64,000 nt of DNA from Boesenbergia rotunda (Eukaryota > Streptophyta > Magnoliopsida > Zingiberales > Zingiberaceae), in NCBI GenBank assembly GCA_024364735.1, contig JAGFNQ010000199.1:88127-152126 (forward strand), given 5' to 3'. The position numbers and the translations under genes were made by a program. This document shows positions 10,432 to 22,177 of this stretch, one piece after another. The first letter of the stretch is position 1, and each line of letters begins with the position of its first letter. The notes under the pieces were generated by a model, which was given only the letters and a program-made list of their open reading frames with translations, was not told where the DNA came from and searched no databases.

Positions 10432-11234
10432 GACTCTCGCCTTGCCAGTGAGTTATAAGTGAGCAAGCCCCAAGCCACCGGTCAGCTTGGTGTCATCGAC
10501 CGGACGTGTGGTGGCCCACGCTCCCCAGAGTCGGCCCGAGCGGGTGTCCAGACTCTCGCCTTGCTAACGAGTTATAAGTGGGCATGCTCCAACGCCATTG
10601 CTCAGCTTGGTGTCACCGACCGGACATGTGGTGGACCACGCTCCGCAGAGTCAGCCTGAGCGGGTGTCAAGACTCTCACATTGCTAGCGAGTTATAAGTG
10701 GGCATGCCTCCACATCACCACTCAGCTCGGTGTCACCGAACGGACGCGTGGTGGCCCATGCTCCCTAAAATCGGCCCAAGCGGGTGTCCAGACTTTCGCC
10801 TTGCCATCGAGTTATAAGTGGACATGCCTCCACGCCACCACTCAACTCGGTGTCACCGACCGGACGTGTGGTGGCCCATGCTGCCAGAGTTGGCCTTAGC
10901 GGGTGTCCAGACTCTCTCCTTGCCAGCGAGTTATAAGTGGGTCTGCCCCCACGCCATCACTCAGCTCGGTGTTACCACCCGGAGGCGTGGTGGCCCACGC
11001 TTCCCAAAGTCGACCTGAGTGGGTGTACAGACTCTTGCCTTGCCAACAAATTATAAGTTGACATGTTCCCATGACACCGCTCAGCACAGTGTCACCGACC
11101 GGACGCGTGGTGGCCCACGCTCCCCAGAGTTAGCCCGAGTGGGTGTCCAGACTCTCGCCTTGCCAGCGAGTTATAAGTGGGGTTGCCCCCACTCCACCAC
11201 TTAGCTCACTATCACCGACCGGACGTGTGGTAGC
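10432..11234 (+). repeat. Seven ~120-bp tandem repeats in the Tat-like 3' region
   Basis: Units start at GACTCTCGCC-like words at 10432, 10551, 10671, 10791, 10910, 11030 and 11150. The periods are 119-120 bp. Each unit has GAGTTATAAGTGG near its start and a GGTGTCACCGACCGGACG-like core. The array follows the integrase remnant directly. Plant Tat/Ogre elements are known to carry variable tandem repeats between pol and the 3' LTR. The short open frames here repeat with the array and are not genes. Confidence 0.93.
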
Positions 11235-11862
11235 CCACTCAACCTTATCATCATGTCGGACCAAGTCCACCTGCATGATGAGCTTTATGAGCTCCTTAAG
11301 GGGACATCATCAACCTGACTCACCAGGACACGGTTTCCTTCTATAATCAATGACACACTATGTAAATACTATTATTTCCCAACTTACCAGACTTATCGAT
11401 TTAACTAATAAATCTCGCCCACTTGTAAATCAAAGAAATAAATATTAAGTAAATATGCCTATTATTATATCGGGATTAAGAGCATGCACTTCATAATGTC
11501 TGAGGTCTGATTCAATTATATAGTCAGTTTAAATTGAATCCCCTCTATATCGGTCATGCTCAATACACACAAAGTGTACTAATGTAATTCTATGGTCAAG
11601 ATAAACCAATACCAAATTACACTACAACCATGCCAATGGTTTGTCTAAAACCATCTAGGTTGTGAGCCTCTACTTATACTCTACAAGGGATTGATAACAT
11701 GATCTTCTGTGTGACACCACACACCATGTTATCTACAATGTAAAGTATTAGACAATATGCACATAAATAACCAATATAAATATGCAAACAGTGATCATGT
11801 GATTCTCATTTCAAAATGTAGATGTCTATATAAAAGCTAGACTTTTAGTATGCATCCTAGCA
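11235..11862 (-). repeat. Truncated 3' LTR of Copia element B1
   Basis: On the minus strand the LTR starts TGCTAGGATGCATACTAAAAG at the polypurine tract and matches the first third of the complete B-family LTR at 46993-48840. It stops abruptly near 11235 at the tandem repeat array, sharing only a few bases (CCCAC) at the junction. The promoter-containing part is missing. Confidence 0.85.
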
Positions 11863-14028
11863 ATCTCCCACTTATACTAAAAGACTATGCTGCCATCATG
11901 GTGCCATACATCTGACTCTCATATCCTCCACATGCCTATCAAAAGCTCTCGCTGAATGCGCCTTAGTGAAAGGATCTGCCAGGTTGTCCTCTGATGCAAT
12001 CTTGGCAACAACAACTTCACCTCGCTTTACGATTTCTCGTATCAGGTGGTACTTGCGCTCTATGTGTTTACTCGCATTATGGGCACATGGTTCCTTCGAG
12101 TTTGTAACTGCACCACTGTTATCACAATAAATTGTGATAGCTCTGGGCAAACCAGGAATCACATCCAAGTCCATCAAGAAGTTCCTGAGCCATACAACTT
12201 CTTTGGCCGCCTCAGAGGCTGCCACATTCTCAGCTTCCATGGTGGAGTCCGCCACATATTTTTGCTTGACACTCCTCCATACTATGGCTCCACCCCCTAA
12301 AGTAAACACATGCCCTGCCCCGAGGTAGACATACTTTTATCCCTATTTGATTGCAAGTCAGAATCCATATATCTCATAGGGAGTAATTGATCTGCCTAGT
12401 AAACTAGCATATAATCCCTAGTCCTTCTCATGTATTTCAATATATGCTTTACTGCAGTCCAATGTCCCTGTCCTGGATTACTCTGATATCTGCTAACCAT
12501 GCTCATGACAAAGCAGATACCCGATCTCCTACATAGCATAGCATACATAAGGCTTCCCACAGCCGAAGCATAAGGAACCACCTTCATCTCCTCTATCTCC
12601 TTTGATGTTTTAGGACACATCTCCTTAGATAGAGGAACTCCATGCCTAGAAGGTAGAAAACCTTTCTTAGAGTTTTCCATGCTAAAACGAGTTAGGACAG
12701 TGTCTATGTATGAAGCTTGAGATAAGCACAATATCCTTTTCTTGTGATCCCTTATAACCTTGATCCCAAGGATGTACCTTGCTTCTCCCAAGTCCTTCAT
12801 ATCAAACTGTTTGGACAACCATACCCTTACGTTTGATATTACTTTGACATTGTTGCCGATGAGCAAAATATCATTTACGTATAGTACAAGAAATACCACT
12901 ACGTTTCCGTCACATCTCTTGTATACACAAGACTTATCCAGATTTTGAATAAATCCATACGACTGGATTACCTCATCAAAGTGGATGTTCCAAGATTGTG
13001 AAGCTTGCTTCAATCCATAAATGGACTGATTAAGCTTACACACAAGATGCTCTTTGCCCTTCACAATGAATCCCTCTGGTTGCTTCATATAGATGTTTTC
13101 CTCAAGACTTCCGTTAAGGAAAGCTGTCTTGACATCCATCTACCAAACCTCATAATCCATATGAGCAGCAATAGATAAGGAAATCCAGATCGACTTAAAC
13201 ATGGCTACCAGCGAAAAGGTCTCCTCAAAATCGATACTCTCTTTCTGAGTATACCCTTTCGCAACAAGCCTTGCTTTCAAGGTGTCTACCTTCCCGTCTG
13301 ATCCTCTCTTTCTCTTTTAGATCCACTTGCATCCAATGGCTTTTACACCATTGGGTGGTTCTACTAGCTCTTATACATGATTAGAATCCATAAATTCTAT
13401 CTCAGAAATCATTGCATTTTGCTAAGATATCGTATTTTTATCTTGGAGTGCCTTGTCATAGGTCCAGGGACCAGGTTCATGTTCACCAGGGACCAAGTCC
13501 GAAGACTCTCCCAAGAATATGAATCTATCGGGTTGTCTAACAACCCTCCCACTACTACGAGGTATTACTTGTGTATTCTCTGTGACATGCGGTGCAGTCA
13601 CTTGTGGTATGTCCTCTTGTACTGTTGGTACTGAAGTTGGAACTTCCCCTCTCAATTCTTCAAGAATAATCCTACTCATAGGCTTAGGGTCATCACATAG
13701 TCTACCTCTAAAAATTGGGCATTCGTGCTAACGATCACCCTCTGATCTTTAGGACTATAGAACAAACCACCTTTCGTTCCTTTGGGATAGCCTACGAACA
13801 AGCGTACTTCTATACGAGATTCCAACTTATCAACATCTCCCTTCAGCACATGTGCTGGACTACCCCAAATTCGAATATGTCTTAGACTAGGCTTTGCCCA
13901 GTCCACAATTCTATGGGAGTAGAAGGTACTGATTTAGATGGTACTAAGTTCAGAGTATACACTGCCGTTTCCAGAGCATATCCCCAGAACGAATTTTGCA
14001 ACTCAGAGTAACTCATCATCAATCTAAC
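11863..14028 (-). pseudogene. pol: Copia pol of element B1 (RNase H, RT, integrase end)
   Basis: The polypurine tract AAGTGGGAGAT is at 11863-11873 on the minus strand. Going upstream, RNase H (VADSTMEAENVAASEAAKEVV, YCDNSGAVTNSKEP) ends near 11896. The RT segment is 12396-13139 (MDVKTAFLNGSLEENIYMKQ, IYGLKQASQSWN, YVNDILLIG, LGEARYILGIKVIRD). A hinge and integrase C-terminus follow at 13422-14028. Stops and shifts break the frame. The RT catalytic box at 12870-12881 reads YVND. Element C inserted at 14028/14029, and pol continues at 26877. Confidence 0.88.
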
Positions 14029-15924
14029 TGTTGGGACCGGGTGCATGTTGACATGGATACGGGTTCGTAATTTTAAAATTTAATTACGTGCAGCGGAAGG
14101 TTTAGCATAAATAATTTCTCAAATTATTTTAACCACGTATCTAGCATGCAACCTTATGTTGTGGAGACATGATCATACATTTAAAATTTTGAAGAAAGTA
14201 AACTAATTTACTTAATAGCTCGCGTAATTCGTAGAAAGGGACGAGATCCAACCGTAGCGTCCCTTGGAAGCTCCGCCTCTATTCGCGTCCACGCCAGGTT
14301 TTCTTCGGGATGACTTCGCAAAGCCACGAGTTTCATGCTGACAAGAACTACTAGATTCTCCAAAAGCATGACAAGAATACCAAGAGAGAGATGAAAAACT
14401 AACCACCAAACGAAGAACGGAATCAAGATTTGGGAGGAAGGAAGGAGTCGCGCCCGCTTCTTCTTCTTCTTCGGCTTCTTCTTGGTGGTGGAAGCTCACG
14501 GCAAAGGGGGAGGGCTCTAGGGCCGGCGGCACTAGAAGAGGGAGAGGGAGAGAAGGAGAGGGAGAGAGGCTAGGCAAGAATCCTTGATCTCTTATATTAA
14601 TTTCCAAGCCTTGCCTTGGTACCTTTATATAGTAGCCTCTTAATCGCCAAGTCTCCTCTTAACGGAATAAATTTTTCATAAGAAATTTATCTTATAAATT
14701 TTTCTATGAATTATTCCGTTATGCCAAGTTTTTATTATAACTTAATTTATAATAAAAACAACCATGTCTCCCCTTTTATTAAAGATAAATTTCTTTATAT
14801 AAATTTCTTTATCATGGTAAATCAATCCATTATTGATTTTATAAAATAAAATAAACCATTCCAAGGTTTATTTTAATTTCCATGATAAATAAATCTCTTT
14901 ATATAAATTTCTTTATACAAATTTCTTTATACAAATTTCTTTATCCATAATTTTATAAGACAAACCACGCGCAGTTTATTTTATAAATTTGAACCAAACA
15001 ATTTGGTTCTTCCCTCTTATTGTGGCCGGCCAAACAAAGAGGGTGGGGACCCTCTTTGGCCGGCCAAACCCAAGTCACGATCTCACGAATTAAACTCATT
15101 TAATTCGTTCAATAAGTCTTCAAAAGACTTAGCCATTTTATGCTTCTGATGCGTATCTGAAAAATTCAGATTCGACTTATCTCTCTTGATCGGAAAACCC
15201 AATTTTCAACTCGTTTTAAATCCCTCGGACTACTCGTAGTGCGTGTGAATAAATAGGCTTTCTATTTATGTTGGTCGTCTATAATTAACCAATTATAGAA
15301 CGATCATGAGTGGCACCTAGTAGTATATCATGATCCCCAATTAATCGAAAGATCAACGGTTGACCTCAGCAACTATTCTCAAACCCTTCAGCAGCTTTAA
15401 TGAATTGTACCTCATTCCCTTCACCATCTTATATCCACTTGGTTTAGGACACGGTCTATGTGTGTCAGTCCCCACTAGGCTGACTACGTCACACCTAGAC
15501 CAAGTAACGTGTTGGATCGAGAAAACCGATAGAGGGGGGTGAATATCGGAAATCGTTCGGATTTTTGTAAAGAGCACGTACGCAGCGGAAATAAAATAAA
15601 ACAATCACAGCACAAAGACACGGTCGATTTACTTGGTTCGGAGCCTGTGTCGACTCCTACTCCAAGGCCCACGGTCGTTGACCATTTACTTTGGGCAATT
15701 CTATATACGCGCAAATCAGTTTACAATAATTTATTACAAGTAAGTGGACTAACAATAATAATAAAAAATTCGATCTTCGTTACCGACGTCCAGAGTGGAT
15801 TGACTCTTTCGGGGCAGCGGGACGTCGTCGGCTCGAGTTGGAGTGTTTCCGGAGCAAGGCACGAGCGTAGAAGATCTTTGGGGCGTTGAGAGAACAGTTG
15901 TGTCGAAGCCTTGGTCGAAGGCCC

Positions 15925-15932
15925 TTTATATA
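15925..15932 (-). promoter_or_regulatory. TATA box of D1
   Basis: TATATAAA on the minus strand sits inside the palindrome GGCCCTATATAAAGGGCC. The same sequence occurs in D2 at 21354-21361. Confidence 0.65.
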
Positions 15933-16505
15933 GGGCCTGGGGGCGCCCGGGACGTCGGGGGCGCCCGGGACGTCGGGGGCGCCCCCCACGTGGCCTCTGA
16001 TCCGCAGAGCTCTCGGTCAGCGTCTATCCTCTGGATCTGCTTTGACCGGGGCGCCCGGAGCGCTCGGGGCGCCCGCATTGACCGGGTCAAAGTCCTATCT
16101 CCTTGGCTTCGAGGGGTTCGGGTTCGATGTTGCGCATGGGGGCGCCCGGAGCGCAGGGGGCGCCCGGGAGCAGCGGGGGCGCCCGGCCCAGCATGTATTC
16201 GAACTCCTTTTTTCTTTACTTGTTTTGTATGGCCCTTGGGGGCACCCGGGACACTCCGGGTGCCCTACTCAGCTACTACCTCATTCCTTTGAGGCTATCT
16301 GAGCTGCAGACACTCCTTCCTTTGGTCCTGCATCCAGGGTTAGTCCAAAACACAATAAAGCAATAAAGTATTTGTTTATACAACCTTAGCTGTCTTGGTT
16401 CTGACTTTGGTCTCCAAAATGGAGCCCTAGGTCGAACCGACGCCTACTGTTCCCTCGACGGGGAACGCGTCCTCACCTACTCCTCTCGGGAGAATTTACC
16501 TGATG

Positions 16506-16752
16506 CCAACCGTTCCTCTGGTTGGACTTTTGCCTGACGGTCCTTTGTCAGGTCTTGTAAACTGGCAGTCCTTCGCCAGTTGCCTAGCAGTCCTTCGCTA
16601 GGGCTTCAGTCCCAGGCTGTCCTTCGCCTGGAGCCTAGCAGTCCTTCGCTAGGGCTTGATACTGGCAGTCCTTCGCCAGTTGCCTAGAAATCCTTCGCTA
16701 GGGCTTTCTTTCCTGGCATTCCTTTGCCAGTGCCTAGCAGTCCTTCGCTAGG
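16506..16752. repeat. Array of ten 20-nt hairpins in D1 U3
   Basis: Ten 20-base units start at 16506, 16533, 16561, 16583, 16612, 16634, 16661, 16683, 16712 and 16733. Each has 6-base arms around an 8-base loop, usually with CCTT in it. The arms differ but still pair: CCAACC/GGTTGG, CCTGAC/GTCAGG, ACTGGC/GCCAGT, CCTAGC/GCTAGG, CCAGGC/GCCTGG. Two units carry one mismatch. Confidence 0.88.
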
Positions 16753-17610
16753 GCTTTTCCTGCACACTAGATTAACTTGTTAGAAAACAAGAAAGACTTA
16801 ACTTTTGACCTATGTTGCCATTATCAAAACACAGGTTTGACTTAGGTGCATTCTGCACCAACATAACGTTCTCTCGTCCTACGGATTCTAATTACTCTCA
16901 TGTATTTAAGAGATTCATACTCTGAACATGTCATGCTCTGGCCAGAGGCTTCGAGTAACAATCCGACGATAGGCCTTGGGTATACATCCCCTCGCAAGGA
17001 GTGGTGAATCCTTTGTAGGTTGTTCAAACATCTTCGGGCACTTCGGCATATACCCAACCATCCTGGGTCCACACCTCCTTGGAGATGCTTGCTTAAGATG
17101 TCAAAGTATAAGTCTTCATGACCAAGATGACTTGAACACCGCAAGTCAAAGGAACATCGCACTTAAGTTGCAGTAAAAACTTCATTGACATATCTGTATG
17201 TAGATTACCATATGAAGTCTTACAGCTAGTCACTCCAATGAACTAGTTCCCTTAACTAGCATTCATGTTTATCTCCGGACATCCCAATGTCACCAGCCAG
17301 TGAGAATCAGCTGATTAGAGAATAACCCATGCTAGTCTCAATAGAATTGATAGTGTCTGTATTTATCAATTCATCGACTAGGGACAATTTCAATACTTCA
17401 CAATTGCACATGTAGAGATAATCACTAGTTGTGAATTCATCACAAATTCTCTCATGCTGTGAATTATATTGCGGACATTCAGTAAATGAGTTTAAGATCT
17501 CAATCAAATACACGAACATGTATACTCAAATAGTGAATATTCATTTATTAAAGTAAATGATTACAATCATAAGGCGATTGCCTTAGGACACTTCTCTCAT
17601 ATTACTAACA

Positions 17611-17621
17611 AACTCCCACTT
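17611..17621 (-). other. Polypurine tract of element C
   Basis: AAGTGGGAGTT on the minus strand directly precedes the LTR start TGTTAGTAATATG. It is nearly the same tract as in the B family. Confidence 0.88.
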
Positions 17622-17624
17622 GGC

Positions 17625-20600
17625 CTAATGCCAATCGCTATGGTATCCAATACCACAGGCTCTAACATGACCCTCAAACTTGCTTTGAGGCAAGGCCTTA
17701 GTTAAAGGATCCGCTAAATTCCTTTCAGTGGAAATTTTCTCAATTTGTATATCATTCCTACTTATAATCTCTCTGATCAGATGATAGCGGCGAAGCACGT
17801 GTTTGGATCGCTGATGAGACCTTGGTTCCTTTGCTTATGCAATAGCTCCATTGTTGTCGCAGTAAACCGGTATTGCTTCATCAATGGTTGGAACCACACC
17901 AAGTTCCGAGACAAACTTCTTGATCCAGACTGCTTCTTTTGCTGCTTCCGAAGCCGCAATATATTCCGCTTCCGTGGTAGAATCCGCTACAGTGTTTTGC
18001 TTGGAACTCTTCCAACTTATTGTGCCTCCATTCAAAGTAAATACGTATTCAGACTGAGATTTGGAGTCATCCTTATCTGTCTGGAAACTGGCATCTGTAT
18101 ACCCACGTATTACCATATCTCCTTCTCCATATATTAGGAACACATCCTTAGTTCTTCTTAAGTACTTAAGGATTGTCTTGACAGCCGCCCAATGATCCAT
18201 TCCTGGATCAGACTGGTATCTGCTCGTGACGCTCAGAGCATACGATACATCGGGCCTAGTACATAACATAGCATACATGATAGATCCTATCGCGGATGCA
18301 TAAGGAATCTTATTCATGCAAATCCTCTCGTCTTCTGTGCGCGGACACATAGACTTTGAAAGGTTGATCCCATGCCTGATGGGAAGGTAACCTTTCTTGG
18401 ATTCCGACATGCTAAACCTTTTTAGCACTCGGTCTATATATGTAGACTGCGAAAGACCAAGCAACTGTTTTGATCTATCTCTATAGATTCTAATCCCAAG
18501 GATATAGGTTGCTTCTCCCAGGTCTTTTATGGAGAAATTTTTAGACAACCAAATTTTAACCGACTGTAAGACTGATATATCATTTCCTATAAGCAATATG
18601 TCATCGACATATAGTACTAGGAATACGACTGCACTCCCACTAACCTTCTTGTACACACAAGGTTCGTCAGGATTATGTGAGAAATCAAACTCTTTGATTG
18701 TCTCATCAAAACGGATGTTCCAGCTCCTGGATGCTTGTTGCAGTCCATATATGGATCATCGAAGCTTGCATATTTTGGTTTTATCAACCGATGTGAAACC
18801 TTCAGGTTGTATCATGTATACATCCTCAAGCAGGTTTCCATTAAGGAAAGCTATTTTCACATCCATTTGCCATATCTCATAATCATAATGAGCTGCTATG
18901 GCCAGGAGCATCCGAATGGATTTAAGCATAGCTACTGGCGAATAGGTTTCGTCATAATCAATTCCTTGTTTCTGACGATATCCTTTTGCCACTAATCTAG
19001 CCTTAAAGGTAACAACATTACCTTCCATGTCAGTTTTCTTCTTGAAAACCCACTTGCACCCTATGGGCTTAATCCCTTCAGGTGGGTTAACCAAGTCCCA
19101 TACTTGATTTTCGTACATGGAATCCATTTCCGACTTCATGGCTTCAAGCCATTTGTCCCTTTCTGAACTTTTCAGAACATCTTCATAACTGATAGGTTCG
19201 TCATCGCTTATGAGTAACACGTCGTTCAATTCACTTATAAGAAATCCGTATCTCTCTGGAATATTGCGTGTCCTATCAGACCTACGAAGAGGTGGTGTTG
19301 TTTTAGGTTCAACTGATAGCTCATCATTATGAGTTATTGGTTGTGGGTCTAGACTAGATGTCTCTGTAATGTGTATTGGAGTTTCTTGAACTTCATCAAG
19401 TTCAATGTCACTCTCACTATTTTCTTGTAAAAGAAATTCTTCTTCCAGAAATACAGCATGCCTTGAAACAAACACCTTTTGTTCCAAGGGATGATAGAAT
19501 TGGTAACCCTTCGTTTCCTTAGGGTATCCAATAAATAGACATTTATCAGACTTAGCATCCAATTTGTCTGATACAGTCCGCTTCACATAAGCAGGACAAC
19601 CCCATATCTTAAGGTGAGTTAAGTGAGGTTTCTTACTATTCCACATCTCATATGGAGTAGTAGAGACTACCTTGGTCGGGACTCTGTTTAGCAAGTAAAC
19701 AGCTGTCTTAAGCGCATAGCCCCAAAAGGATTTTGGAAGAGTTGCATGATTCATCATAGATCTAACCATGTCCATCAAGGTTCGGTTACACCTCTCAGAT
19801 ACACCATTATGCTGTGGTGTATACGGCGGAGTCCATTGAGACAATATCCCATTGTCCCTAAGATAATCTTGAAACTCTTGACTTAAGTATTCACCACCCC
19901 GATCGGATCGAAGTATCTTAATACTTTTGTCAAGCTGTTTCTCTACTTCATTTCTGAACTCTTTGAATTTCTCAAAAGCTTCAGATTTGTGTTTCATCAA
20001 GAACACATACCCGAATCGTGAGTGATCATCGATAAAGGTAATGAAGTAGCTATAGCCTCCTTGTGCAAGAGTTGACATTGGTCCACTTACATCAGTATAT
20101 ATTAGACCAAGCAATTCTCCCACTAGTTTACCTTTTCCGGAAAAGGGTAATTTGGCCATCTTGCCTTTTAAGCATGATTCGCATGTATCAAATGGACCGG
20201 GTTCAAATGATTCCAAAATTCCATATCGGTGTAATTTGGTCATGCGTTTCTTACTTACATGGCCAAGACGACAATGCCACGTATAGGAGTCTATTCGATT
20301 ATCTATTCGAGCACGTTTGTTGCTAACTTCGATATTGAAAACATCACCGGATAAATCTAACGTGTAGATACCATTGCACAAAGTTCCGGTCCCATAAAGA
20401 ACACCATTTAAAGTTATGTAACAACAATTGTTACTAAAAGTTAAATGATAACCCTTTTCATTCAAACATGAAATAGATACAATGTTCTTTATTAACGAAG
20501 GAACAAAATAACAATTATCCAATTCTAAGACACATCCAGTAGGGAGCTTTAGCAAATATGTTCCGATGGCAACAGCAGCAATCTTTGCTCCATTTCCAAC

Positions 20601-20946
20601 TTGCAAATTCGCTTCTCCCTTGACGAGTCTTCTTCTATTCCTTAGCCCCTGTATGTCATTACATATATGTGAGCTACACCCAGTATCAAGTACCCAGGTG
20701 GTTGAGGAAATAGAGTGACATTCAATAACGAAGATACCTGAAGAGGATGGGGTATTGGATGCCTTCTTCTTCAAGGAGTCATGATAAACTTTGCAGTTTC
20801 TTCGCCAAGGACCCTCCTTGCCACAGTGATGGCAAGTGCCTTTTGGTGTCTTTTCAGTCTTTTTGGCCTTTTTCTTCTTTCCCTTATTCTATTCTTTGGC
20901 CTTCCTCTTAGAACCTTTCTTTGAGGAACCAACTAACAGTACCGTC
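17625..20946 (-). pseudogene. gag-pol: gag C-terminus and complete pol of element C (three stops)
   Basis: One frame runs from the D2 junction to the stop at 17625-17627. In the open part starting at 20774: protease D30-T-G (WVLDTGCSSHICND), GAG-pre-integrase (YTWHCRLGHVSKKRM), integrase D228, D291, E327 (spacing 35), then RT (GCKWVFKKKTD, MDVKIAFLNG) and, beyond a stop, YVDDILLIG and RNase H (VADSTTEAEYIAASEAAKEA). Upstream of 20774 lies a zinc knuckle CHHCGKEGPWRRNC, whose usual His is Pro. The only breaks are stops at 20889-20891, 18756-18758 and 17835-17837. Catalytic residues of protease, integrase and RT are intact. Confidence 0.93.
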
Positions 20947-21353
20947 TGTTGGATCGAGAGAACCGATAGAAGGGGGGGTGAATATCGGAAAACGTTCGGA
21001 TTTGAGATAGAGAAGTTGCACAGCGGAAGATTAAAACACACAACGCAAACACAGTTATTTTTTACTTGGTTCAGAGCCTAGGTCGACTCCTACTCCAAGG
21101 CCCACGATCGTTGATCGTTTATTTTGGGCAATTCTATATGAGGCGCAAAAGCAGTTTACAAAGATCGATTACAGAAATAAGTGCAGTAAATTAAAAATCA
21201 CTCTTCTTTACCGACGTCCGGAGTAGATTGACTTTTTCGGAGCAGCAGGACGTTGTCGGCTCGAGTTAGGAGGTTTCCGGAGCAAGGCGTGAGAGCAGAA
21301 GAGCGTTGAAGCGTTGAATGAAAGTGTTGCATGAGCCTTGGGGTCGAGGGCCC

Positions 21354-21361
21354 TTTATATA
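21354..21361 (-). promoter_or_regulatory. TATA box of D2
   Basis: TATATAAA on the minus strand lies in the same GGCCC...GGGCC palindrome as in D1. Confidence 0.65.
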
Positions 21362-21926
21362 GGGCCTGGGGGTGCCCGAAACTTCGGGGGCGCCCCCACC
21401 TGTTACTCGATCCGCCTCGGTCTCGGTCAGCTTTTGATCCCTTCAAACTCGGGATCAGATCTTGACCGGGGCGCCCGGGACGCTGGGGGCGCCCGGGTTG
21501 ACCGTGTCAAATTTTATCCCTTGGCTTCGCTGGCTTGAGCTTCGATGACTTGCTATTGGAGGCGCCTGGAGCGCTGGGGGCGCCCGGGAGCAGCGGGGGC
21601 GCCCGGGAGTTGAGCTGTCGAAGCTTGCTTTGCTTTCTTGTGTTTTATGTTTACCTTGGGGGCGCCCGGGACACTCCGGGCGCCCTGGTCAGCTGTTGCC
21701 TCATTCCTTTGAGGCTCTTTGAGCTGCAGACACTCGTTCCTTCGGTCCTACATCCAAGGTTAATCCAAAACATAATAAAATAATAAAATATTAGTTTATA
21801 CAGCCTTAGCTGTCTTGGTTCTGACTTTGGGCCTCCTAAATGGAACCCTAGGTCGAACCGACGCCTACTGTTCCCTCGATGGGGAACGCGTCCTCACCTA
21901 CTCCTCTCGGGAGAATTTACCTGATG

Positions 21927-22177
21927 CCAACCGTTCCTCTGGTTGGACTTTTGCCTGGCGGTCCTTTGCCAAGTCTTGGATACCGAGCTGTCCTTCGCCT
22001 GGTGCCTAGCAGTCCTTCGCTAGGGCTTTGTATCCTGGCATTCCTTCGCCAGGTGCCTAGCAGCCCTTCGCTAGGACTTTGTTTCCTGGCAGCCCTTCGC
22101 CAGGTGCCTAGCAACCCTTCGCTAGGACTTTGTTTCCTGGCAGCCCTTCGCCAGGTGCCTAGCAGCCCTTCGCTAGG
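21927..22177. repeat. Hairpin array in D2 U3
   Basis: Perfect 20-base hairpins start at 21927, 22005, 22034, 22056, 22085, 22107, 22136 and 22158. Two weaker units lie between 21954 and 21999. CCTGGC/GCCAGG and CCTAGC/GCTAGG stems alternate, with a ~51-bp higher-order period in the last three pairs. The loop is mostly AGCCCTTC or AGTCCTTC. Confidence 0.88.

Larger units (their letters stand above)
15510..16863 (-). mobile_element. Solo LTR D1
   Basis: The 1,354-bp LTR is flanked by a perfect TAACG duplication (15505-15509, 16864-16868) inside the 3' LTR of C. In its own orientation it starts TGTTGGTGCAGAATG and ends TCTCGATCCAACA. It has no internal region and no second LTR, so it arose by LTR-LTR recombination. 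Its features are a TATA box (15925-15932), GC-rich GGGGCGCCCGGG repeats upstream of it, and a hairpin array. The end TATTCACCCCCCT resembles SIRE-type LTR ends, but the family is not certain. Confidence 0.93.
14029..17610 (-). repeat. 3' LTR of element C, interrupted by solo LTR D1
   Basis: Without D1 and one duplication copy it is 2,223 bp, against 2,232 bp for the 5' LTR. TATATAAA on the minus strand at 14623-14630 is the probable core promoter. The GA-rich frames here (for example 14212-14607) lie in the transcribed leader of the LTR and are not supported as genes. Confidence 0.93.

Noticed and set aside
10459..11204. Series of overlapping short frames with LALPASYKW-like repeats
   Set aside because: They are one frame repeated by the 120-bp tandem array, with no start signal or protein similarity.
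10432..11234. CRISPR-like array
   Set aside because: Units are contiguous 120-bp tandem repeats without unique spacers, in a plant retroelement.
14212..14607. 131-residue Ser/Pro/Glu-rich frame, and its twin at 24828-25025
   Set aside because: Both lie in the LTR leader of element C and differ by stops between the two LTRs.
15843..16366. Gly/Ala/Pro-rich frames in D1 (and 21338-21783 in D2)
   Set aside because: Low-complexity translation of the GGGGCGCCCGGG repeats, on the strand opposite to the LTR sense strand.
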